This document shows positions 1-10,200 of a stretch of DNA of 64,000 nucleotides, one piece after another. The notes under the pieces are model-generated. The model saw nothing but the letters and a program-made list of their open reading frames with translations. It made no database searches and had not been told where the DNA came from. The stretch's first letter is position 1. Each line of letters opens with the position of its first letter. The stretch covers positions 1,550,001 through 1,614,000 of the forward strand of contig NZ_CP016279.1 of the NCBI RefSeq assembly GCF_001542625.1, in the 5' to 3' direction. The translations under genes and the position numbers were made by a program. The DNA is from Streptomyces griseochromogenes. Its GTDB lineage: Bacteria; Actinomycetota; Actinomycetes; Streptomycetales; Streptomycetaceae.

Positions 1-73
1 CGAGCAGACGGTTTTCCAGCATCACGACCTTCTTCGGCTGGGCGGACGAATCGTTCTCGCGACGCGACGGCAT
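1..73 (-). CDS. 5' end of an unidentified gene running off the left edge
   Basis: An open frame reads leftward from an ATG at 73 and begins MPSRRENDSSAQPKKVVMLE; only about 24 codons lie in the window. A weak ribosome site (GACGGTGA) precedes the ATG. It diverges from the enediyne operon, sharing the 171-bp spacer 74-244. Too little is visible to name a family. A divergent gene beside a biosynthetic operon is often a regulator or a second operon, but that is only a guess. Confidence 0.5.
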   Translation of the reverse strand, partial: MPSRRENDSSAQPKKVVMLENRLL

Positions 74-192
74 GTTCACCGTCACATGTGCCGGGGTTCT
101 ACCCGGTTGACCGGCGACCGCTGGGTGCGGTTCACCTGTTGGATGCAGGGCAGGTCAGGTGCACTCTTTCGGCGGATCAAGACAACGCCAAG

Positions 193-222
193 TTGCCCCG
201 AGGCTATTAGCCGCAATACATA
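193..222 (+). promoter_or_regulatory. Candidate sigma70-type promoter of the enediyne operon
   Basis: TTGCCC (193-198) and TACATA (217-222) are separated by 18 bp, about 22 bp upstream of the UNBL start. This is the only good hexamer pair in the divergent spacer 74-244. A strong ribosome site (GGAGGGG, about 229-236) follows. No transcript data are available, so this is motif matching only. Confidence 0.4.
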
Positions 223-244
223 AAGCGCTGGAGGGGAAACAATC

Positions 245-1342
245 GTGCCGTTCTTGGTCCCAGGCGCCGGAACGTCGGCAGCAACCTGCGGCGGGCTGCG
301 TTCTCGTGTCGCCCGGACGATGCAACAGGACCTGCGGCAGGTTGATTTCGGAGTACGCCGGTTCAGGCTCCGCTCGGGCCCCGCCCGAAATCGTCTCGAG
401 GATTCCGGAAGAGCTTTTCTCGAGGGATTCAACCACTCGGTGGATGCCCGGAATACGGATGCGCTCGGCGCGGCACTCGACGGTGTCGCCGAAGAACTCA
501 GGGGGTTCGCCTTCGAAGGCGCGGGCATGGGCTGCGCGCTGCTCGATCTGCTGACCCTGTCCCGGGGACGCAGGCTGCGCGAACTCCTCGAAGGAGCCGG
601 TGCCGACTATCCGCATCTCATCCATGTGGGTGCCGGCTGGGCCTTCGGCAAACTGCGCCTGCGCCCCTGGCACGCACTGCGCGCGGGCGATCCCCTGCTG
701 CACTGGCTCGCCTGGGACGGATTCGGCTTCCACCAGGGGTTCTTCGACTCGGATCGCGTCGTGGCGGGGCAGCGGTGGGAGCGGGGCCTCGATGCGCGGC
801 AGCGTGCCGTGCGGGACCAGGGGCTCGGGCGGTGCCTGTGGTTCCACGAATGCGCGGAGCCCGAGGCGCTGGGCCTCAGGGTGGCCGAGTTCCCGCCGTG
901 GCGGCGGGCGGACCTGTGGAGCGGGATCGGCCTCGCGGCGGCGTACGCGGGGGGTGCGGACCAGGACGAACTGCGCGCGCTGGCCGAGGCCGCGGAAGGC
1001 CACCGGGCCCACCTCGCCCAGGGCGCGGCCTTCGCCTGCGCGGCCCGGCTGCGCGCCCCTACGCCCCTGCCCGAGCACTGTGGCAGTGCGGCCCTGGCCC
1101 TCACGGGGGTGCCGCCCGAGACCGCGGCCGACTGGACCGACACCGCACTCGCGGACCTGGGTCCCGGCCCTCACACGGAACAGCACTACGAGCGGTGGCG
1201 GGCCGGGATCAGGCGGCTGTGGGCGGCCCACCACGGCTGCGACTCGACCGGTGACCCCGCGCGGCAGCCCGCCGAGGGCTCCTGGACCACCGAGGCCGCC
1301 GAGGTCGCCGAGGCCGCGCCCCGCTCCCGGAGGAGCCGATGA
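245..1342 (+). CDS. unbL: Enediyne biosynthesis protein UNBL (DUF1702 family)
   Basis: The 365-residue soluble protein matches the DUF1702/UNBL family, one of five genes always found together in enediyne clusters. Recognisable parts are the N-terminal DFGVRRF segment, the RAFLEGF stretch and the conserved GAGMG and HVGAGWAFGKL blocks, ending in a Trp/His-rich tail. Its biochemical role is unknown; family members are thought to support formation or handling of the polyene and warhead core. The GTG start follows GGAGGGG closely. The stop overlaps the next ATG by four bases, so it is translationally coupled to UNBV. The last 30 or so residues are low-complexity Ala/Glu/Arg. Confidence 0.85.
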   Translation: MPFLVPGAGTSAATCGGLRSRVARTMQQDLRQVDFGVRRFRLRSGPARNRLEDSGRAFLEGFNHSVDARNTDALGAALDGVAEELRGFAFEGAGMGCALLDLLTLSRGRRLRELLEGAGADYPHLIHVGAGWAFGKLRLRPWHALRAGDPLLHWLAWDGFGFHQGFFDSDRVVAGQRWERGLDARQRAVRDQGLGRCLWFHECAEPEALGLRVAEFPPWRRADLWSGIGLAAAYAGGADQDELRALAEAAEGHRAHLAQGAAFACAARLRAPTPLPEHCGSAALALTGVPPETAADWTDTALADLGPGPHTEQHYERWRAGIRRLWAAHHGCDSTGDPARQPAEGSWTTEAAEVAEAAPRSRRSR

Positions 1343-3273
1343 ACTCCCTCGCCCGTCATCTGAGGGCGCACGCCGCCAAGGCCGCGGCGCTGTGCTGCTG
1401 TCTCACGGCCTTCTCCCTGGCCCAGCCGGACGCGGTGTCCGCGGACGGCCGGTCGCGGGCGGCCGCGCCCTTCCACTTCACCGCACACCCGCTGAACGCA
1501 CCGGACCGGCCGGGCGAGCGCCGGGTGCGCCCGGTGGCGCCGGCCTACGCCCACATCCGGTCGTGGATCTCCTCGGTCGGGGCCGGCGCCGGGCTGTTCG
1601 CCGCGGACGGCGGGACGGTCTCGCACGACGTGTGCCTGGTCGACCCGCGCACGGACTCCGTCACCGTCCGGCCGGCACCCGGCACCGGGAATCGCTACCG
1701 TCCCTTCGCCCTTGAGGCGAAGAGCCTGTCCATGCCGTCGTACGCGGCCCCGATGGGCTGTATGCCGGCCGACCTGAACCAGGACGGCCGGCAGGACGTG
1801 GTGGTCTACTACTGGGGCCGCTCGCCCGTGCTCTTCCTGCGCCGGCCCGGTGCCGCACCCTCCCGGGCCGCCTTCGTGGCGCGGGAACTGGTGCCCGGCC
1901 ACCCGGTGTGGAGCACCAACGCCATGACCCTGGGCGACTACGACGGTGACGGTCACCCGGACCTGGTGGTGGGAAACTACTTCCCCGACGGCGCACGGGT
2001 CCTCGATCCCACCGCCCGGCAGTCCTCGCTGCAGATGCCGTCCTCGCTGTCCGCCGCGCACAACGGCGGCAGACTGCGCTTCTTCCGGTTCGCCCAGGGA
2101 CGCTCCGGCGGCAAGCCCCAAGCCCGCTTCACCGAGGTCCCTGGCGCCTTCGGTGCTGAGCCGCCGCACGACTGGACCCTGGCCCTCGGCACCCAGGACC
2201 TGGACGGCGACGGGCGGCCCGATCTCTACCAGGCCAACGACTTCGCCCCCGACCGGCTGCTGGTCAACGAGTCCCGCCCCGGTGCCCCGAAGTTCCGCCT
2301 CGCCACGGGATCGCGCCACTTCACCACCCCCAAGTCCAAGGTGGTGGGCAAGGACTCGTTCAAGGGCATGGGGGTCGCCTTCGCCGATCTGGACCGAAGC
2401 GGAGCACCGTCGATCCTGGTCGGCAACATCACCGAGCCGTACGCGCTCCAGGAGAGCAACTTCGTCTACCGGCCCACCGCTTCGGGCAAGCGGCTGGGGC
2501 GGCTGCTGCACCGCGGCGAGGCCCCGTACGACGACCACAGCGAAGACATGGGTCTCGCCCGCTCCGGCTGGACCTGGGACCTGGTCGCCGCCGACTTCGA
2601 CAACTCCGGCTATCCGCAGGTGATGCACGCCACCGGGTTCGTCGCGGGCCGCACCGACCGCTGGGCCCAGTTGCAGGAGGCCGCCATGTCCAACGACCTG
2701 ATTCTGCGGCACCCCGAGCTGTGGCCCGACGTGAAGCCCGGGGACGACCTGTCCGGCCATGACCCCAACACCTTCTTCGCCCGCACCCCGCAGGGCCGCT
2801 ATGTGAACGTCGCCGCGGAGGCCGGCGTCGCCTCCACCGCCGTCACCCGGGGCTTCGCCGTCGGCGACGTCGACGGCGACGGGCGGCTCGACTTCGTCGC
2901 CGCCAACCAGTGGGGACAGTCGGTGTTCTACGCCAACCGCTCCGAGGCCGCGCCGTTCCTCGGCCTGCGCCTCAGGCTGCCGGCGGGCAGGGCCGGCGCG
3001 AGCACGCCGGCCATCGGTGCCGTCGCCCGGCTGCGGCTGCCCGACGGACGGGTCACACAGCAGCAGGTGTACCCCGCCAACGGGCACGGCGGCGTCGCCG
3101 CTCCCGATCTGCTCTTCGGGCTGGGCGGACAGAAGACCGCGGGCCCGCTCCGCGTGGACGTCTCCTGGCGGGACTCCGGCGGAACACCGCACCGGCGCAC
3201 CGCCACCCTCCGGCCGGGCTGGCACGACCTGAAGCTCAGCGCCGACGGAACCATCGCGGAGGTCCCCGCATGA
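1339..3273 (+). CDS. unbV: Enediyne biosynthesis protein UNBV (FG-GAP/ASPIC repeat protein)
   Basis: A 644-residue protein with an N-terminal signal-like segment (residues about 1-36, Ala/Cys-rich core ending near VSADG), so probably exported. It carries several integrin-type calcium-binding loops, for example DLNQDGRQD, DYDGDGHPD, DLDGDGRPD and DVDGDGRLD, forming a beta-propeller, and ends in an ASPIC/UnbV domain with PANGHGG. It is the second member of the conserved enediyne cassette; its role is unproven, but location and fold suggest binding or transport rather than catalysis. The ATG overlaps the UNBL stop, and its own stop overlaps the UNBU start. Confidence 0.88.
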   Translation: MNSLARHLRAHAAKAAALCCCLTAFSLAQPDAVSADGRSRAAAPFHFTAHPLNAPDRPGERRVRPVAPAYAHIRSWISSVGAGAGLFAADGGTVSHDVCLVDPRTDSVTVRPAPGTGNRYRPFALEAKSLSMPSYAAPMGCMPADLNQDGRQDVVVYYWGRSPVLFLRRPGAAPSRAAFVARELVPGHPVWSTNAMTLGDYDGDGHPDLVVGNYFPDGARVLDPTARQSSLQMPSSLSAAHNGGRLRFFRFAQGRSGGKPQARFTEVPGAFGAEPPHDWTLALGTQDLDGDGRPDLYQANDFAPDRLLVNESRPGAPKFRLATGSRHFTTPKSKVVGKDSFKGMGVAFADLDRSGAPSILVGNITEPYALQESNFVYRPTASGKRLGRLLHRGEAPYDDHSEDMGLARSGWTWDLVAADFDNSGYPQVMHATGFVAGRTDRWAQLQEAAMSNDLILRHPELWPDVKPGDDLSGHDPNTFFARTPQGRYVNVAAEAGVASTAVTRGFAVGDVDGDGRLDFVAANQWGQSVFYANRSEAAPFLGLRLRLPAGRAGASTPAIGAVARLRLPDGRVTQQQVYPANGHGGVAAPDLLFGLGGQKTAGPLRVDVSWRDSGGTPHRRTATLRPGWHDLKLSADGTIAEVPA

Positions 3274-4271
3274 CAACAGATCACACCTGCGCCGTCGACT
3301 CCGGCACACCCTGCGGCGCCTGCCGCCGCAGCAAGGCGCTGCGCCGCTTCGCGATGTCCATCACGGCCGCGACGGTGCTCGGCCACACCGTGCTCGGCTT
3401 CGAACAGGCCTATGCCACACCGCTGTTGTCCGTCGTGGCAGCGGTCTGCACCGAACTGCTGCTGGAGACGGTCGAGGCCTGGAGCAGGCGGCGCACGCCC
3501 CGCTACCGGCGGCCCGTCGGCGAGGCGGTCGACTTCCTGCTGCCCGCATACATCGGCGGCCTGGCCTGCGCCATGCTGCTGTACGCCAACAGCCGGCTGT
3601 GGCCGACGCTGCTGGCCGCGGTGGTCGGCGTCTGCAGCAAGTACCTGATCCGGGTGAGGGTGAAGGGCACGGCCCGGCACGTGCTCAACCCCAGCAACTT
3701 CGGCATCGTCACGGTGCTGCTCCTGTTCCCCTGGGTGGGCATCGCGCCGCCGTACGAGTTCAGCGAATGGCTGGGCGGCTGGGCCGACGCGATCCCGCCG
3801 CTGGTGGTGCTGGTCCTGGGCACCCTGCTCAACGGCAAGCTGACCGGCAAGCTGCCGCTGATCCTCGGCTGGGCGGGCGGCTTCGCGGTGCAGGCCCTGA
3901 TGCGCGGCGAACTCACCGGTGTCGCCACCCTCAGCGCCCTGCTGCCGATGACCGGTCCGGCCTTCGTGCTGTTCACCAACTACATGATCACCGACCCCGG
4001 AACGTCACCCTGGCGGCGGCGCAACCAGGTCGTCTTCGGCGCGACCATCGCGGCGGCGTACGGGGTGCTCGTCCAGCTGCACATCGTCTTCGGCCTGTTC
4101 TTCGCCCTCGTCATCGCCTGCGTGCTGCGGGCGGTGCTGCTGGCCGTCCTGTCCGGGCGGGGCCGGGGCAGTGTCCCGGTCCAGCGGCGGGAAGCCGGAC
4201 GGACCGGGGCCCGGCCGGTTCCCGCCGGGGCCGCCTCCGGCGCCGCGGGCTCTGCCGCCGAGGCCCCCTGA
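3270..4271 (+). CDS. unbU: Enediyne biosynthesis membrane protein UNBU (RnfD/NqrB-like)
   Basis: A 333-residue integral membrane protein with about eight hydrophobic helices and an N-terminal CxxC-like pair (GTPCGACRR). The central HVLNPSNFGIV motif and the late TNYMITDPGTSP motif are typical of the RnfD/NqrB superfamily, where the equivalent Thr region carries covalent flavin. UNBU is the third conserved enediyne cassette gene and has been proposed to act in electron transfer or transport. The ATG overlaps the UNBV stop (ATGA) and the stop lies 11 bp before the PKSE start. The C-terminal 35 residues are Arg/Ala/Gly-rich and cytosolic. Confidence 0.88.
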   Translation: MTTDHTCAVDSGTPCGACRRSKALRRFAMSITAATVLGHTVLGFEQAYATPLLSVVAAVCTELLLETVEAWSRRRTPRYRRPVGEAVDFLLPAYIGGLACAMLLYANSRLWPTLLAAVVGVCSKYLIRVRVKGTARHVLNPSNFGIVTVLLLFPWVGIAPPYEFSEWLGGWADAIPPLVVLVLGTLLNGKLTGKLPLILGWAGGFAVQALMRGELTGVATLSALLPMTGPAFVLFTNYMITDPGTSPWRRRNQVVFGATIAAAYGVLVQLHIVFGLFFALVIACVLRAVLLAVLSGRGRGSVPVQRREAGRTGARPVPAGAASGAAGSAAEAP

Positions 4272-4282
4272 GGAGAGCGCAG

Positions 4283-7200
4283 TTGTCCGTGAACGAGACG
4301 CACGACACGGCCCCCCACGACGGCATCGCCGTCGTGGGGATGGCCTGCCGCTACCCCGATGCCGACGATCCCGCGCAGCTGTGGGACCTCGTCCTGCGCA
4401 AGCGGCGCGCGTTCCGGCGGCTGCCCGCGGAACGCCTCGCCGTCGAGGACTACGCCGACCCGACACGCCGCGACCCGGACAGCATCTACGGGACCAGGGC
4501 CGCCCTGCTGGAGGGCTGGCACTTCGACCGGAGCGCCTTCCGCGTTCCCGGCGCCGTGCACCGCGCCACGGACCCCGCCCACTGGCTCGCGCTGGAGACC
4601 GCGGCGCGCGCGCTCGAGGACGCGGGGGTCCCCGGCGGCGCAGGCCTCGACCGGGACCGGGTCGCGGTGGTCATGGGCAACACCCTCACCGGAGAGGTCA
4701 CCCGCGCCCGCACCATGCGGCTGCGCTGGCCGTACGTGCGGGCCGTGCTCGACGCCGTCCTGGCGGAGGAGGGACTCACCGGGACACAGCGCGAGAAGGT
4801 GCTCGCCCGCACCGCCGAGCGCTACCTGGAGCCGTTCCCCGCACCCGACGACGAGTTCCTGGCCGGAGGCCTCGCCAACACCATCGCGGGCCGGATCTGC
4901 AACCAGTTCGACTTCCACGGCGGCGGATTCACCGTGGACGGCGCCTGCGCCTCCTCGCTGCTCGCCGTGACCACGGCCTGCGGGCGGCTGCGTGAGGGCA
5001 GCGCCGACCTGGTGCTGGCCGGAGGCGTGGACATCAGCCTCGACCCGTTCGAACTCGTCGGGTTCGCGCGGCTCGGCGCGCTGGCCGAGGACCGGATGCG
5101 GATCTACGACAAGGAGGCCACCGGCTTCCTGCCCGGCGAGGGATGCGGGGTCGTCGCCCTGATGCGCGGCCGGGACGCGGCCGCCGCCGGGATCCCCGTC
5201 TACGCGGAGATCCGCGGCTGGGGGATCTCCTCGGACGGCGCGGGCGGCATCACCCGCCCCGACCGGCGGGGCCAGCTCCTGGCGCTGCGCCGGGCCTACG
5301 CGCACGCGGGTGTCGACCCGGCCGCCACCGGGCTGGTCGAGGGCCACGGAACCGGTACGGCGGTGGGCGACGCGATCGAGTTGCAGGCGCTGTGCGCCCT
5401 GCGCGCCGGGTCCGCGCGGCCGGCGGCGCTCGGATCGGTCAAGGCCAACATCGGCCACACCAAGGCCGCGGCCGGACTGGCCGGGCTGATCAAGGCGTGC
5501 CTGAGCGTGCACGGCGGTGTGCTGCCGCCGACCACGGGATGCGACAGCCCACGGGACGAACTCGCCGGCGAGGACGCGGTGCTGCGGATCCTCGCCGACG
5601 CGGCCGAGTGGCCGCCCGGGCCGCGCGTCGCCGGGGTGAGCGCCTTCGGGTTCGGCGGCATCAACACCCACGTGGTGCTGGGCGAGCCCCGGCACCCGGG
5701 GCCGCGGGTCACCGCGCTCCCGGCCCTGCCCCGCGCCCGCCGGGCCGACCCGGAACAGGAGCTGATCCTGCTCAGCTCGGACAGCCCCGAGGAACTGTCG
5801 GACCGGCTGCGACGTCTGTCACGGCTGGCCCCGCGGCTGTGCGACGCCGAACTCCACGACCTCGCCTGCGCATGGGGCCGCGAACCCCACCCCGGATCGG
5901 TCCGCGCCGCCCTGATCGCCGCTTCCCCCGAGCAGCTCGCCCGGCGCGCCGAGGCCGCCGCGGACGCCCTCGCCGAGACCGCGCCGGGCACGCTGGCCCG
6001 GCGCCCCGGCGTATGGGCCGCAAACGCCTGCCCGGGCCGGGTCACCCTGCTGTTCCCGGGCCAGGGGGCCCCGCTGCCCGCCGGCCCGGGGGCGATCGGC
6101 GCCGACCTGGCCGAGGACGGGGCGAGCGGGTTCCCGGGCGCCTCCGGCCCCCGCCCGGTCACCGGCACCGCCGCCGCCCAGGCGGTCGTCCACCGGGCCT
6201 CGCTGACGGGCCTGCGCTGGCTCGAAAGACTGGGTGTACGGGCCGAGGCGGCGCTGGGGCACAGCCTGGGCGAGTACGCCGCGCTCGTCTGGGCGGGCTG
6301 TCTGGGCGTGCGGGAGAGCCTGGATCTGGTGGACCGGCGCGGCCGGACGATGGCCGAACTCTGCGCTCCCGGTACCGGGATGCTGGCGCTGACCGCCGAC
6401 GTCGCCGTGGTCGAGGAGCTGTGCCGGGGCACCTCGCTGACGGTGGCCGCGTACAACGGGCCGCTGGCCCAGGTGGTCGCCGGGCCCGCGGGCGCACTGG
6501 CCGCGCTGGCCCGGCGCGCGGCCGAGCGCGGGATCGACGCGCGGCCGCTGCCCGTGGCGCACGCCTTCCACTCGCCCGCCGTCGCCGCCGCGGCCGAGGA
6601 GTTCGCCCCCCTGGTCCGCGCCACCGCGTTCGCGGCGCCCCGTGGCACGCTGCTCTCCGGCGTGAGCGGTGGCGTCTGCCGCACCGGGGGAAGGGAGCTG
6701 CGGGAACTGCTGTGTGCGCAGATGACGGCACCGGTGCGGTTCTGGGAGGCGGTCCGAACGGCCGCCGACCGGACGGACCTGTTCTGTGAGGCGGGCCCGG
6801 GCCGCGCCCTCGCGGCGCTCGCCGCTCCCAGCGGTGTGCCCACGGTGTCCCTGGACGTCGGGGCGCCCGGGCCGGGACCCCGTGCCCAGACGGCGGCCGC
6901 GCTCTTCGCCTGCGGTGCGCTCGCCTCGGCCGAGGCGCTGTTCGAGGGCCGCGAGAGCCGCCCCGTGGACCCGTGGCGGGAGCGGGTGTTCATCGGCAAC
7001 CCCTGCGCCCGGCCAGCGTCCGGGACCGGCACCGCACCGGCCGGCCCTGCCGCACCGGCCACATCGGCCGGATCTGCCGGCCCTGCCGGGCGGGCGGTGT
7101 CCGCCGAGCGGGCCGTACGCGCCGAACGGGCCGTACCCGCACAGCTGTCCGCACCGGCCGAGCCGTTCGCCCTCGTACCCGCCGAGCGGAGCGCACCGGC

Positions 7201-10200
7201 CGGGCCCGCCGGACGGGCCGAGGCCGTCGGGGCGGTCGTACCCGCCGAACGGCCCGCGCGTGCCGAGCCGTTCGCCTCCGTCGTGCCCGACGAGCCCGTC
7301 GTCCGCCCCGCCGGGGAGGACATCGCCGACATCGTCGTGCGCCTGGCCGCCCGGGCCACGGAGTTCGACCCGGAGGCACTCACACCGGACCAGCGTCTGC
7401 TCAGCGACCTGCACCTGTCGTCGCTCAAGGTCACCCAGATGGTCGCCGAGGCCGCCCGCGCGGCGGGCCGTGAGCCCCCGGCCGCACCGCTGACCCTGGC
7501 GGACGCGTCGCTCGCCGAGATCATCGAGGTGGTGCGCGCGCTCCCCGGAGCCGGCAGCGGCGACGAGCCGGAGGCGATCGTGACCGGGATCGCGCCCTGG
7601 ATCCGCTGCTTCGCCGAGCAACTGCGCCCCGTGGCGCCGCCGGCCCCGGACCCCGCCGACCGCCCGGGCCGGATCACCGTCGCGGCACCGCCGGGAGCGG
7701 CGCCCGGCGCCGACGCCCTCAGGCCGCCGCCAGGCGAGCCGACGGGCCGGGCCGAACTGCTCTACGTCCCCGACGCGGAGGCGCCCGAAGGGCTCGCCGG
7801 GATCCTCGGCGCGGCCCGCGCCGCCCTCGCCGGTGACGGCCGGCTCGTCCTGGTCACGCACGGTTCGGGCCTGTCCGGCTTCGCGGGCAGTCTGCACCAG
7901 GAACACCCGGAGCTCGGCATCACCGTGCTCCGGGTCCCGCCGACCGAGGCCGGCCTGGCGGCGGCCGCCGCCGTCGCGGGCGCCGAGCCCGGAGTGCTGC
8001 GGGAGCTGGTGGTGCGCGAGGACGGCACCTGCGCCGAGCCGGTCGCCGTGCCGCTGCCCGAACCGGCCGCCGCCGAACCGGTACTCGGCCCGGGGGACGT
8101 ACTGCTGGTCAGCGGCGGCGGCAAGGGGCTGGGCTTCGAGGCCGCGGCCGCCTTCGCCCGGACGACGGGTGTCCCGCTCGCCCTGCTCGGCCGCGCCGAT
8201 CCGGCCCGGGACACGGTGCTGCGGCGGAACCTGGAACGGCTCGCCGAACTCGGCACCACGGTCCGCTATCAGCGGGCGGACGTCACCGACCCGCACGCCA
8301 CCGCGCACGCGGTCGCCGAGGTGGAGCGCGAACTGGGCCCGGTCACCGCCGTGCTGCACGCCTCCGGGATCAACCGGCCGCGGCGCTTCGACGACCTCAC
8401 CGAGGCCGACGTACGGGCCCACCTGGCACCGAAGACCTCGGGTCTGGCCCATCTGCTGGCCGCGGTGGACCGCGGCCGGCTGCGCCTGCTGATCGGATTC
8501 GGCTCGGTGATCGGCCGCTACGGACTGGCGGGCGAGTGCCACTACGCGCTCGCCAACGGGCGGCTGCGCCAGATGCTCCAGGACGAGGCCCGCCACCTGC
8601 CCGGATGCCGCACCCTGGTGCTCGACTGGTCGGTGTGGGCCTCGGTGGGCATGGGTGAACGGCTCGGTGTGCTGGACCAGTTGGCCCGAAAGGACGTCAC
8701 ACCGATCCCCGTGGAGCGGGGCCTGGACCTGCTGCTGCGGCTGGCCGCCGCTCCGGGCCTGCCCACGGCGGTGACCGTGCACGGACGCATGGGACTGCCT
8801 CCGCGCCCCCTGCCCGCCGACGCGTGCGGCCCCGCGGCCCGGTTCCTGACGCGTCCGCGCATCCACTACCCGGGCGTGGAACTCGTCGTGGACAACGTGC
8901 TGACCGAGGCCACCGACCCGTATCTGCGCGACCACCGCGTCGACGGGCTGCCGGTGCTGCCCGCCGTCGTCGGCCTGGAGGCGATGGCCCAGGCCGCGTC
9001 CGTCCTGGCGGGCCGGCCGCTGCGCCGCTGCCGCGAGGTGACGTTCGATCAGCCCGTCACCCCGGCGGCCGGGGCCCCGCGCGTCCTGCGGCTGTGCGCG
9101 CTCGCCGAGGACGGTGCCGTCACCGTGGCCCTGCGCAGCGACGAGACGGCGTTCGGGGCGGACCACTTCCGCGCCGTGTTCCCGCTGCCGGACGGCGCGG
9201 AACCGGCCGACGCGCCGTCCCTGTCGCCGGTGACCGGCGACGACCCCGAGGTCCTGGCCGCGGACCTCTACGGGCCGCTCTACTTCCACACCGGCCGCTT
9301 CCGGCGGGTCGAGCGGCTGGGCGGCCTGCGGGCCCGGCAGGTCAGGGCCCGGCTCGGCACCGCCGTCGAGGCGGGCTGGTTCGCCCGGGGACTGGCACAG
9401 GGCCTGCTCCTCGGCAGCCCCGGACGCAACGACGCGACCATCCACGCGCTGCAGGCCTGTGTCCCGGGCCGGCGGCTGCTGCCCGTGGGCTGCGAGGAGT
9501 TCCAGGCCGCCGGACAGGTCCCGGCCGGTGCGGACGGTGACGTCACCGTGCATGCCCGGGAACTCTGGTGCGGGGGCGGCGCGTACGAATGGGACGTCGA
9601 GGCCGTGGACACCGACGGGCGGGTCCTGGTCCGCTGGCACCGGCTGCGGCTGCTGGACGTGGGCCGGCTGCCGCGCCGGGAGCGCTGGATCCGGCCGCTG
9701 CTCGCGGTGCACCTGGAACGCGGCGCGCTGGCGCTCGGCCTGGACCCCGCCCTGACGCTCGGCATCGAGTCGGGCGCACCGCGGGAACGCACCGTCCCTC
9801 CGGTGCGGCCGCCGCACGGGACCTCGCGCAGCCACTGCGGTCCGCTGACCCTGACCGCCACGGCCCCGGGCGGTGTCGCCGTGGACTGGCAGCGGATCGC
9901 CCCCGCCGAGGCCGACGGGGTGCGCTCGGCGCTCGGCCCCCCGTACGAGGGCCTGTGGACGCAGCTGCGCCTCGCGCTGGACGAACCGGACCACGCCATC
10001 GCGGCACGGCTGTGGGCGGTGGCCGAGTGCGGCGGCAAGGCTGGGTACGGCCCCACCGCGCCGGTGACCGTGGACGGGGTCTTCGAGGACGGCTGGGTCC
10101 GCTTCCGCAGCGGGCGTTCGCTCGTCGCGACCACGGTGGTCCCGGACCGGCTGGCGCCCGAGGGCGTGCCGGAACCGGAGCCGGGCACCGGCGACGGGCC

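Noticed and set aside
7010..7320. Possible CRISPR-like or minisatellite array
   Set aside because: Repeats are in-frame Ala/Pro codon repeats of uneven length within pksE, with no fixed spacer size.
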